Below, in pieces: positions 1 through 6,281 of a stretch of DNA of 14,928 bases. The stretch is taken from contig SCKQ01000053.1 in the NCBI GenBank assembly GCA_004124535.1, forward strand, positions 1 to 14,928, given 5' to 3'. The stretch is from Fidelibacterota bacterium (GTDB lineage Bacteria > Marinisomatota > Marinisomatia > Marinisomatales > TCS55). Position numbers and translations under genes: made by a program. The notes beneath the pieces were generated by a model, which was given only the letters and a program-made list of their open reading frames with translations, was not told the origin of the DNA and searched no databases. Each line of letters opens with the position of its first letter. The stretch's first letter is position 1.

Positions 1-1
1 A

Positions 2-454
2 CTTGATGATCCGATCAAAGGATTATCACTACGACAACATCCAACAGTTCAGTCAGGCACTACACTCCAATCTGTTATAGATACATTACGGGATGAAAAA
101 GTTGGCTGTGTCATGGTAGAAAAAGATGACCAGATCATTGGCGTTATGACCGAGCGTGATTTTTTGCTCCGTGCTATCGCCAAAGGATTGGATATGACCG
201 CTGAAATTATTGATGATTATATGACCCAAAATCCAGAGACTTTGCATCCGGATGATCCGATATCCTATGCTTTAAATAAAATGCATGTCTTTGGAATCCG
301 CCATATACCGATTACAAATGAAGATGGTGCAATTCAGGGTATGATTTCTGTCAAAGACATTATTGCTCATATGGGGAACTATTTTGGCGAAGAAATTCTC
401 AATCTGCCGCCAGAACCGGCTCGAAAAGCACTCGACCGTCCCGAAGGCGGGTAA
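2..454 (+). CDS. Tandem CBS-domain protein (5' end outside window)
   Basis: The reading frame is open from base 2, so this is the C-terminal 150 residues of a gene that begins upstream; the ATG at 113 lies inside the first CBS motif and is not the true start. Two CBS repeats are visible. The first covers roughly bases 23-160 and contains LSLRQHPTVQSGTTLQSVID and ends in IIGVMTERDFL. The second covers about 215-390, with DYMTQNPETLHPDD and ending in IQGMISVKDII. Paired CBS repeats form a Bateman module that usually binds adenosine nucleotides and regulates an attached or partner protein. No catalytic domain follows the second repeat, so this is either a stand-alone CBS protein or the regulatory tail of a larger protein. 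The target cannot be told from this window. It ends 82 bases before the next gene. Confidence 0.9.
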   Translation, partial: LDDPIKGLSLRQHPTVQSGTTLQSVIDTLRDEKVGCVMVEKDDQIIGVMTERDFLLRAIAKGLDMTAEIIDDYMTQNPETLHPDDPISYALNKMHVFGIRHIPITNEDGAIQGMISVKDIIAHMGNYFGEEILNLPPEPARKALDRPEGG

Positions 455-474
455 TATAATATACTCCATTGAGC

Positions 475-504
475 CAGGGGTTTAATTATATCCTCTAACC
501 CTTG
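475..504 (+). terminator. Possible weak hairpin terminator after the CBS gene
   Basis: An 8-bp stem pairs CAGGGGTT (475-482) with AACCCTTG (497-504), including one G-U pair, around a 14-base loop. It sits 20 bases after the CBS-protein stop and before the next gene. There is no strong T-tract after it, only a T-rich stretch, so it may be a weak terminator, an RNA-processing structure or chance. Confidence 0.25.
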
Positions 505-536
505 ACTTTGATTTAATATTTAAACGACTTTACAAT

Positions 537-1241
537 ATGGTTCGGGTTGCATCTACACTGTTAATCGCTGTTATTTTAAGTGGTTGCGCATCCCACCCAC
601 GGATTGGTTCTCAACGGATGGCAGAGGGTGATGTTGAATATGGATATGCCTTTTCAATAGAAAATGTTTTCCCTTACCTATGGTATCGTAAAGGGATCAG
701 CAAACGTTCAGATATTGGTGTTCGAGTTGGTTTACCAATTTATGGCAGTGGTCTTGATTATAGCCGCTTACTGTATGAAAAAGAGAATAAATGGGATATG
801 CTGAACCTTGCCTGGAGTTTAAACCCAAATTACAATTTTGATTTTACGTATTACAAATTTAGACAGCGCCAGAATAAAAAAACCGGTGAACTTGGAGCTA
901 CAGCCTGGACAGGCTTAAGATTCATGCACATACCCAAAGGCATAAGTGATAAAACTAGTACACGCATTGGTATTTTAATTGGTGGAAAACCAGGATCAAA
1001 ATTGAGTTATGAAGTAGGCTATTTCCATGATTTTTCCAGCATGCCGTTAGGGAAGGACTTATTCAGCTCCACTTATGAACCAGAAGACCGTTTTATTGAA
1101 GTGCCTCATACTACTGAATTTGGTTTTCCCTCAGAGAACTCGCGCATCGTTGGCTTTTCATTGCAAATATTTTTCAACCTTGGATATAATCGTGCCGAAA
1201 AGAAAGAACTAGAGGACATTGTGCCTGAAACAAAGCAGTAA
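537..1241 (+). CDS. Predicted outer-membrane lipoprotein of unknown function
   Basis: A 234-residue protein with a short signal peptide (residues 1-16) and a clear lipobox, LSGC, with the lipidated cysteine at position 17. It should be exported, processed by signal peptidase II and membrane-anchored. The mature part is rich in aromatic residues and in alternating polar and apolar stretches (for example YGYAFSIENVFPYLWYR, IGVRVGLPIYG, TRIGILIGG, RIVGFSLQIFFNLGY), as in beta-strand-rich envelope proteins, and ends in a charged tail. I do not recognise the family. The ATG is chosen because it puts the lipobox at the right distance; an in-frame stop at 483-485 limits any extension. No convincing Shine-Dalgarno is visible. 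It is separated from both neighbours, so it may be transcribed alone. A small barrel-like or porin-like lipoprotein is possible but unproven. Confidence 0.75.
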   Translation: MVRVASTLLIAVILSGCASHPRIGSQRMAEGDVEYGYAFSIENVFPYLWYRKGISKRSDIGVRVGLPIYGSGLDYSRLLYEKENKWDMLNLAWSLNPNYNFDFTYYKFRQRQNKKTGELGATAWTGLRFMHIPKGISDKTSTRIGILIGGKPGSKLSYEVGYFHDFSSMPLGKDLFSSTYEPEDRFIEVPHTTEFGFPSENSRIVGFSLQIFFNLGYNRAEKKELEDIVPETKQ

Positions 1242-1272
1242 TCTTCTTTTATAAAATTTTACTATTCAAGTT

Positions 1273-2229
1273 GTGTCGGAATCAGGCCCACTCAATAATC
1301 CCAAACCAGCTGGTTCTCTGAAAAAGAACTTAGCAACTCTCTTGCTTCAATCGGCAACAACTGTTTATAATGATGATCCAATCGTTCATCCAGTTGTCTG
1401 TATGAATGCTGTAAAGAATATCTTGGGCGATGTACGGGATAGTCCTTCGGAAATACTCTTGACATATGCTGGCAATTATATCGCAGGATTAAAACAGCGG
1501 GAAAAAGACCGGAAAGTTTTGGAGGATATGTCAAAAGAAAGCATTGGGCTGACAATTTTTATTAGCGATCTGGAAGATGCTTGTCAACAAGGTGATGCTG
1601 CGCAAGTGCAAGAGGAAGCTGCGCGGTTCTATCTCGTTGCTGATGGGAGTCCAGCCATTTTGGAAAATTTGGCTGAACTGGCGCTGCAAAATGTAGAAGG
1701 TTACGGTGGATTTATTTATCATTGTTTGCGGGCCTTTGCGTTTAAACCGGAAAAGGAACACGTTTGGTCATTTGTACAATGTATTTTACAAACAATTAAA
1801 AAACAGCCACTGCCTGAACCTCATAAATGTACGGATAATGGGTTCAACGACTTGGAACCCATCTTTCTGAATTGTGAACAGCCAATAGACTGGATTACTG
1901 TAGCTGCTGTCTGGAGATTATGGGAATCAGAATACACACGCCTGCCCGGTTTCAAAAGAGAAATATCCCATTGGATCAGCAATCAGAATACCACACAAAA
2001 TAGAAATCCAGATGGATCAAATCCTGATAACATGGTAAAATTCAGGAAAGAAGGCGGCAATTATTTTGTGAAACTGGCTGAAAATATAATTCAATCAAAA
2101 AATCAGGTTGTGGAAAGACTTGCTGCATTGGAGGCCTTACGTTTTTTCGTAAAAAAGATGCCGATAGATTGTTTACCAATAGTTGCCAAAAAGATTAATT
2201 TCCTGATGGATAACAATGAAAGTCGGTAA
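1273..2229 (+). CDS. Uncharacterised 318-aa, mainly helical protein
   Basis: The frame starts at GTG 1273; an in-frame stop at 1252-1254 and the lack of ATG before residue 44 leave it as the only sensible start. The protein looks soluble and mostly alpha-helical, with no signal peptide and no transmembrane segment. Visible features are helical stretches around residues 90-150 (such as LEDACQQGDAAQVQEEAARF, then a YGGFIYHCLRAFAF segment), a Trp-rich middle (residues about 209-240), a low-complexity Asn-rich loop near 240-255, and a final helical hairpin (residues about 262-312). The alternation of helices faintly recalls HEAT-like or TPR-like scaffolds, but I see no repeat strong enough to claim it. 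It overlaps the next gene, a metallo-hydrolase, by 14 bases, which suggests coupled translation and a shared pathway. Function unknown. Confidence 0.75.
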   Translation: MSESGPLNNPKPAGSLKKNLATLLLQSATTVYNDDPIVHPVVCMNAVKNILGDVRDSPSEILLTYAGNYIAGLKQREKDRKVLEDMSKESIGLTIFISDLEDACQQGDAAQVQEEAARFYLVADGSPAILENLAELALQNVEGYGGFIYHCLRAFAFKPEKEHVWSFVQCILQTIKKQPLPEPHKCTDNGFNDLEPIFLNCEQPIDWITVAAVWRLWESEYTRLPGFKREISHWISNQNTTQNRNPDGSNPDNMVKFRKEGGNYFVKLAENIIQSKNQVVERLAALEALRFFVKKMPIDCLPIVAKKINFLMDNNESR

Positions 2230-3064
2230 ATATACGCTGTATAGTATTGAAACCAGCCGGTTTCGTTTGGATGGCGGTGCCATGTTTGGCATCATACCAA
2301 AAATATTATGGGAAAAAGAAACACCCGCTGATGAGTATAATCGAATTCAGATGGTGACCCGGTCTCTTTTGCTGGTTAGCGATGATCGTAAAATTATCAT
2401 TGATACAGGAAATGGTGACAAATGGGATGATAAGGCCAGAGCCAGATATAATATTGATCTGGATGACATAAATTTGTCGTTATCCCTGGAAAAATATGGT
2501 TTTACACCTGCTGACATTACAGATGTCTTCTGCACACATTTGCATTTTGACCATGCCGGTGGTAACACAACCATTGAGGACGGTAAAATTGTACCAACCT
2601 TTCCCAACGCTACTTACTGGATTCATCAGGACAATTGGGCTCTGGCCAATTCCCCCAGTGAAAAGGATCGGGGAAGTTACTTGCCGGAGAACTGGTCGGT
2701 TCTTGCCGAGAATGGCATGATCGAATGTGTAAAGGATAGAGAGGGATTCATTCCTGGAATTGAAATAATGCTGACGTATGGACATACGACTGGTATGATG
2801 CATCCCTTGATAAAGGATGGGGACAACACTGTTTTTTATGCAGCGGATATTTTTCCCATGGCCGCCCATGTGCCCTTAACTTGGGTAATGGCCTATGATT
2901 TAAACCCGGTGCAAACCATAAAAGAAAAACGATCACTGTTATCAAGAATGGTAGATGAAAACTGGACGGTATTTTTTGAACATGATCCTTTAAGACAGGC
3001 TGGAAGGGTTACCATGGATGGGAAACATTACCGTTTGAAGGAAGCGGTAATTATCAGTGAATGA
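2216..3064 (+). CDS. Metallo-beta-lactamase-fold hydrolase
   Basis: A 282-residue MBL-fold protein without a signal peptide, so probably cytoplasmic. The zinc motif HLHFDH is at residues 108-113, the next histidine is H190 in GHTTGMMHP, the bridging aspartate is D211 in AADIFP, and the last histidine is H256 in FEHDP. The first beta strands (LLLVSDDRKIIIDTGNGD, residues 51-68) carry the family's DTG. The layout and length fit the stand-alone MBL hydrolases related to lactonases and similar broad esterases; the substrate cannot be told from sequence. All metal ligands are present, so it should be active. It starts inside the upstream unknown gene (14-base overlap) and its end overlaps the DUF309 gene by 8 bases, consistent with one operon. 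Glyoxalase II or RNase Z roles are less likely because their specific extra regions are not seen. Confidence 0.88.
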   Translation: MKVGKYTLYSIETSRFRLDGGAMFGIIPKILWEKETPADEYNRIQMVTRSLLLVSDDRKIIIDTGNGDKWDDKARARYNIDLDDINLSLSLEKYGFTPADITDVFCTHLHFDHAGGNTTIEDGKIVPTFPNATYWIHQDNWALANSPSEKDRGSYLPENWSVLAENGMIECVKDREGFIPGIEIMLTYGHTTGMMHPLIKDGDNTVFYAADIFPMAAHVPLTWVMAYDLNPVQTIKEKRSLLSRMVDENWTVFFEHDPLRQAGRVTMDGKHYRLKEAVIISE

Positions 3065-3428
3065 AGAGGAGAAAAAAGAGCAGTTATTTCTCGATGGACT
3101 GCGGGCCTATGAAGAAAAAGATTTTTTCGAAGCACATGAACTTTGGGAAGAACTGTGGTCAGAATATTACCTGGCGGACAGAACCTTTATCCAGGGCCTA
3201 ATTCAGTTGGCTGTAAGTTTTGTGCATTTAGGAAATGGCAACCTAAATGGAGCCAAAAGTTTACTGAAAAAGTCTGCAGATAAATTTAGCAGTTTTTCTG
3301 GTGTTCACCGCGGTATAAATATCGATAATCTGAAACAGCAGATTGTAGAAATAACAAATGAATATGAACAATTAATGACTGTTGATGGATTTGACTGGAC
3401 CCATATACCCGATCTGAAAATCTTATGA
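3057..3428 (+). CDS. DUF309 family protein
   Basis: A 123-residue protein that matches the DUF309 pattern: the core DFFEAHELWEELW (residues about 22-34), followed by FIQGLIQLAVSFVHLGNGN (about 44-62) and a helical C-terminal half. The family is a small all-helical fold of unknown biochemical function, found widely in bacteria and archaea. The start is GTG at 3057, within the end of the metallo-hydrolase gene; no in-frame ATG lies nearby and the core motif is close to the N terminus, so the start cannot be much later. Its TGA stop overlaps the next start as ATGA (3425-3428), which points to translational coupling. The pairing with an MBL hydrolase and a receiver-like protein does not reveal a role. 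Confidence 0.85.
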   Translation: MNEEEKKEQLFLDGLRAYEEKDFFEAHELWEELWSEYYLADRTFIQGLIQLAVSFVHLGNGNLNGAKSLLKKSADKFSSFSGVHRGINIDNLKQQIVEITNEYEQLMTVDGFDWTHIPDLKIL

Positions 3429-3766
3429 GTAATATTTATCTTTATACCAACGATATAGAACTTGGCACCAAGCTTACAGATAGATTACTGCAGTTAGATC
3501 ACTCTATCAAATTTCTTGATTCCCTCGCTGCTCTAGCTGATGAAAATGGTCTAATGGTAGTCGATTTAGATGACTCTGAAGCTACTCCTAATGCAATACA
3601 AGCGCTAAAATTGAAATATCCCGATCTACGTTTAATTGGTTTTATGACCCAAATACAAAAACAACTGCGGGATGATTATCGTCAATCTGGATGTGACATG
3701 GTCTATTTGAGATCTGCGCTTATAAATAATCCGGAATCAATATTACTCGAAGATGATCGAAAATAA
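3425..3766 (+). CDS. Degenerate receiver-like (pseudo-receiver) protein
   Basis: A 113-residue single-domain protein with the alternating strand-helix pattern of response-regulator receivers: strand 1 NIYLYTND (residues 3-10), strand 3 GLMVVDLDD (42-50), strand 4 LRLIGFMT (68-75), strand 5 DMVYLRSAL (91-99). D47 or D49 sits where the phospho-accepting aspartate would be and T75 fits the conserved Thr, but the strand-5 lysine is replaced by arginine (R96) and the acidic pair after strand 1 is reduced to N9-D10. It has no output domain. This suggests a receiver fold that may not be phosphorylated in the usual way; I infer a scaffold or binding role. It is squeezed between DUF309 (4-base overlap) and nth (14-base overlap). 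The assignment rests on pattern, not on a clear family match. Confidence 0.6.
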   Translation: MSNIYLYTNDIELGTKLTDRLLQLDHSIKFLDSLAALADENGLMVVDLDDSEATPNAIQALKLKYPDLRLIGFMTQIQKQLRDDYRQSGCDMVYLRSALINNPESILLEDDRK

Positions 3767-4397
3767 AGTAGTTATAAGTGCCCGTGCCGAAGAGGTCGTT
3801 CGCTTACTAAAAAAAGAATATCCCGATTCAAAATGTTCGCTTAACTACAGTAATCCCCATGAATTATTGGTAGCAACTATTTTATCTGCCCAATGCACTG
3901 ATCATCGCGTTAATCAGGTCCTGCCGGGGTTATTTAAGACATACCCTTCCGTTAAGGCGTTCGCCTTTACCGATCTAAATAAACTTTCCCAAGAAATACA
4001 CCCTTGCGGGTACCACAACCAAAAAGCAAAAAGTATTCAGGGATCATCTTTGGCAATCATGAATGACCATGGCGGGAAAGTCCCGCAAACAATGGAAGAA
4101 TTGATAAAGTTACCGGGAGTAGGGAGAAAAACTGCTAACTGTATTTTGGGTGAGTGTTTTGGATACCCCTCTATGGTGATCGACACACACATGATTCGGA
4201 TTATGAACCTGTTGCAATTCGCAACATCCAAGGACCCGAAGAAGATCGAATTAGAACTGATGGAAGTATTCAATAAGCGGGATTGGGTTAAGCTGACCCA
4301 TATGGTAATTGATCATGGCAGAGCCGTATGTATTGCCAGGAGGCCGCAGTGTGATCAATGTGTATTGCAAGATCTGTGTCCTTCCGTATTACGATAA
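3753..4397 (+). CDS. nth: Endonuclease III (DNA glycosylase/AP lyase)
   Basis: A 214-residue base-excision-repair enzyme that removes oxidised pyrimidines from DNA and nicks the abasic site by beta-elimination. The helix-hairpin-helix LPGVGRKTAN carries the catalytic lysine K126, and VIDTHMIRI carries the catalytic aspartate D144, with the same 18-residue spacing as in the E. coli enzyme. The C terminus holds the four-cysteine iron-sulfur loop C193-x6-C200-x2-C203-x5-C209. The N-terminal motif LVATILSAQCTDHRVN (residues 39-54) is also typical. Length matches the family. It starts within the last 14 bases of the receiver-like gene, so it is probably translated by coupling at the end of a five-gene run. 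It is most likely a housekeeping passenger rather than a functional partner of the upstream genes. A 99-base gap follows. Confidence 0.97.
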   Translation: MIENKVVISARAEEVVRLLKKEYPDSKCSLNYSNPHELLVATILSAQCTDHRVNQVLPGLFKTYPSVKAFAFTDLNKLSQEIHPCGYHNQKAKSIQGSSLAIMNDHGGKVPQTMEELIKLPGVGRKTANCILGECFGYPSMVIDTHMIRIMNLLQFATSKDPKKIELELMEVFNKRDWVKLTHMVIDHGRAVCIARRPQCDQCVLQDLCPSVLR

Positions 4398-4496
4398 TAA
4401 AGTTTGCTAGACTATAAAAGTGGTCAGAAATGTTTTTAATGCCAACACTAGCCAACCTAAATTTGATTAACTAAATAATTTGTAGGATACAAATAA
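4398..4496 (+). promoter_or_regulatory. Leader region before the pterin/queuosine genes
   Basis: This 99-base gap probably holds the promoter of the next three genes. It contains a 6-bp direct repeat, GCCAAC, at 4441-4446 and 4451-4456, exactly 10 bases apart (one helical turn), as an operator might have. GCTAG (4406-4410) is complementary to CTAGC (4449-4453), and GACTA/TGGTC (4410-4414, 4421-4425) can form a small hairpin. TAAATTTG (4458-4465), with TTTA 19 bases upstream (4435-4438), resembles the Bacteroidota-type promoter TTTG-N19-TAnnTTTG with one mismatch. A modest Shine-Dalgarno, AGGA (4484-4487), lies 9 bases before the ATG. None of these is decisive, and I do not recognise a preQ1 riboswitch. 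Confidence 0.25.
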
Positions 4497-4901
4497 ATGA
4501 GTAACCCATTTTTAACAAAAATCTTTCATTTTAGTGCCGCCCATCAATATGGGCATGATGATTGGAGTGCAGAAAAAAACTGGGAAGTATTCGGGCCAGA
4601 TTCGAAAGTTCATGGTCATAATTATACCCTAGAAGTAATGGTAACCGCTGCTGTGAGTCCTGAGACTGGGTTTATTGTGGATCTTAGTGAGTTAATGGTT
4701 ATTGTCCAAAAATATGTAATCGATATACTTGATCACAGTCAGTTTGACAAAGATGTGGAATGGTTCAAGGATAAGCAGCCGAGTACGGAAAATCTGGTAA
4801 AATTTATCTGGGACCAGATAAAACCCCGGCTCACCCATGTTGCACTACACCGCATTAGATTACATGAGACCCCTACTATCTTTACCGACTATTATGGATA
4901 A
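4497..4901 (+). CDS. QueD/6-pyruvoyl-tetrahydropterin synthase family protein lacking the catalytic Cys
   Basis: A 134-residue T-fold protein of the family that includes 6-carboxytetrahydropterin synthase (QueD, queuosine pathway) and 6-pyruvoyl-tetrahydropterin synthase, both acting on dihydroneopterin triphosphate. Zinc ligands are present: H16 in FSAAH, H39 and H41 in VHGHNY. The Asp-His pair is D79-H80 in ILDHSQF, and the pterin-anchoring glutamate is E124 in RLHET. The catalytic cysteine is missing: where E. coli QueD has C-x3-HGH, this protein has D35-x3-HGH, and the whole protein contains no cysteine. The related PTPS-III group, which has Glu at this place and acts in folate synthesis, is a precedent for a changed reaction. 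It is followed 8 bases later by a queuosine-precursor transporter and then folE. Family assignment is firm; the reaction is open. Confidence 0.88.
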   Translation: MSNPFLTKIFHFSAAHQYGHDDWSAEKNWEVFGPDSKVHGHNYTLEVMVTAAVSPETGFIVDLSELMVIVQKYVIDILDHSQFDKDVEWFKDKQPSTENLVKFIWDQIKPRLTHVALHRIRLHETPTIFTDYYG

Positions 4902-4909
4902 ATTACACC

Positions 4910-5644
4910 ATGACCGAATATTGGGAATCCAGGAATTCAGAGATAGCCAAACGCCGGGAAAGAGTCTTCTTAATTTTGGCAGGTATATTTCTGGGAACGC
5001 TGGCAATGTTGAATATCTTGGGTATTTCCCGTTTTATCAATCTGTTCACTATTGGGGAAACGACATTTTCTGTGGCAGTAGGCGTCCTGCCTTATCCAGT
5101 TACTTTCCTATGCACGGACCTGATAAGTGAATTGTACGGAAAAAAACGAGCGCAGTTTGTGGTATGGGTTGGCGTCTTACTGAATTTTTGGGTAGTGTTT
5201 ATCCTGTGGCTGGGTGGGGTGTTGCCGGGATCTGATGCGCCTGAATTCTTTTATATTCGTTCCCTAACTTTTGGAGCGGTGACAGCTTCCATGATCGCAT
5301 ATATTACGGCACAGTTTACGGATGTTTACATGTTTCATTTCTGGAAAAGACTTACCAAAGGTAAACATCTATGGCTCCGGAATAATGGTTCAACGCTGGT
5401 CAGTCAAATGGTTGATACCGTAGCCGTTATTTTAATTACACATTATTTTGCTGGTGCATTGCCCGTTGAGGAAGGAAGGCCGATCATACCACAACTATTG
5501 ACCTTTATAGGTTCTGGCTATGTATTCAAGCTTGTAGTTGCTTTACTGGATACGGGTCCGGTTTATTTAGCGGTCCACTATTTATCAAATTATTTAGAAT
5601 TGGACCCCATGGAGGGTTATAATGATGTTAATGTAACAAATTAG
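4910..5644 (+). CDS. yhhQ: Queuosine precursor transporter (YhhQ/VUT family)
   Basis: A 244-residue inner-membrane protein of the family formerly called DUF165 or VUT_1, whose characterised E. coli member YhhQ imports the queuosine precursors preQ0 and preQ1. About six hydrophobic segments are visible (near residues 19-39, 50-72, 83-106, 115-137, 163-185 and 195-225). Signature motifs are PVTFLCTDLISELYGKKRA (63-81), YITAQFTDVYMFHFWKR (about 131-147) and the loop LWLRNNGSTLVSQMVDT. Length is normal. It starts 8 bases after the QueD-like gene and ends 15 bases before folE, so the three are likely co-transcribed. Its presence suggests the cell can salvage queuosine precursors from outside. No clear Shine-Dalgarno precedes the ATG, so translation may be coupled to the gene before. 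Confidence 0.93.
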   Translation: MTEYWESRNSEIAKRRERVFLILAGIFLGTLAMLNILGISRFINLFTIGETTFSVAVGVLPYPVTFLCTDLISELYGKKRAQFVVWVGVLLNFWVVFILWLGGVLPGSDAPEFFYIRSLTFGAVTASMIAYITAQFTDVYMFHFWKRLTKGKHLWLRNNGSTLVSQMVDTVAVILITHYFAGALPVEEGRPIIPQLLTFIGSGYVFKLVVALLDTGPVYLAVHYLSNYLELDPMEGYNDVNVTN

Positions 5645-5648
5645 TAAT

Positions 5649-5652
5649 GGAG
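5649..5652 (+). promoter_or_regulatory. Ribosome binding site of folE
   Basis: GGAG lies 7 bases before the ATG at 5660 and supports that start. It is stronger than the sites of the two genes upstream, so folE may be translated independently within the same transcript. Confidence 0.6.
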
Positions 5653-5659
5653 AACTGAA

Positions 5660-6235
5660 ATGAACACTGATAATAGCAAAAAAATTATAAAATTGATCGG
5701 AAAACTGCTGGAGGAAGTAGGCGAAGATCCAACAAGGGAAGGATTGCTCAAAACACCAGCACGGGTGGCCAAGTCCTGGGTATATTTTTCCCGTGGTTAT
5801 AATCAGGATCTGGATGATACAGTAAATAACGCTATTTTTCATGAAGCATCCAAAGACATGATCGTTGTTAGAGATGTGGAATTTTTTAGTCTTTGCGAAC
5901 ACCATTTGCTACCCTTTTTCGGCAAGGTACATGTAGGGTATATCCCCAATGAAAAGGTGATCGGGTTATCAAAGATACCGCGGATCATTGATATGTATGC
6001 GCGCCGCCTCCAGGTTCAGGAACGTCTCACCCATCAGGTCGCAGATGCAATTCAGGATGTTCTGAAACCCAATGGTGTGGCAGTTGTAATGGAAGGTCGG
6101 CATATGTGCATGCAAATGCGTGGTGTGGAAAAACAGAACAGTTTGGCCACTACGTCTACCATGCTGGGCAGGTTTCGTGAATCAGTACGGACCAGGAATG
6201 AATTTATGTATTTAATAAACAGACCTAATATTTGA
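5660..6235 (+). CDS. folE: GTP cyclohydrolase I
   Basis: A 191-residue cytoplasmic enzyme that converts GTP to 7,8-dihydroneopterin triphosphate, the entry step to folate, queuosine (7-deazaguanine) and other pterins. Zinc ligands are present: C79 and H82 in [10 protein letters not shown] and C150 in [12 protein letters not shown]. Other family motifs are [20 protein letters not shown] (residues 21-40), [19 protein letters not shown] (93-111) and RLQVQERLT (116-124). This is the zinc-dependent type IA enzyme; length matches bacterial homologues and nothing appears broken. It follows the QueD-like and transporter genes, so its product is probably used at least in part by the QueD-like protein. 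It ends with TGA, which matters for the interrupted gene downstream because it shows TGA is a stop here. Confidence 0.98.
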   Translation: MNTDNSKKIIKLIGKLLEEVGEDPTREGLLKTPARVAKSWVYFSRGYNQDLDDTVNNAIFHEASKDMIVVRDVEFFSLCEHHLLPFFGKVHVGYIPNEKVIGLSKIPRIIDMYARRLQVQERLTHQVADAIQDVLKPNGVAVVMEGRHMCMQMRGVEKQNSLATTSTMLGRFRESVRTRNEFMYLINRPNI

Positions 6236-6281
6236 GCAATCCATTGGCAAAGAAAAAATTAATATTCCTATATATGGTATA

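Noticed and set aside
502..536. TTGACT ... TACAAT promoter before the lipoprotein gene
   Set aside because: The spacer is 23 bases, too long for a standard promoter, and the -10 would abut the ATG.
2480..2869. A 129-codon minus-strand frame inside the metallo-hydrolase gene
   Set aside because: It lies opposite a gene with a complete metal-binding site and has no start signal or recognisable motif; a reading-frame shadow.
4398..4496. preQ1 riboswitch ahead of the queuosine-related genes
   Set aside because: I cannot find the characteristic C-rich loop and A-rich tail pairing of known preQ1 classes; only weak stems are present.
4837..5130. A 97-codon + strand frame across the QueD-like/transporter junction
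   Set aside because: It is out of frame with two well-supported genes and has no protein-like features.
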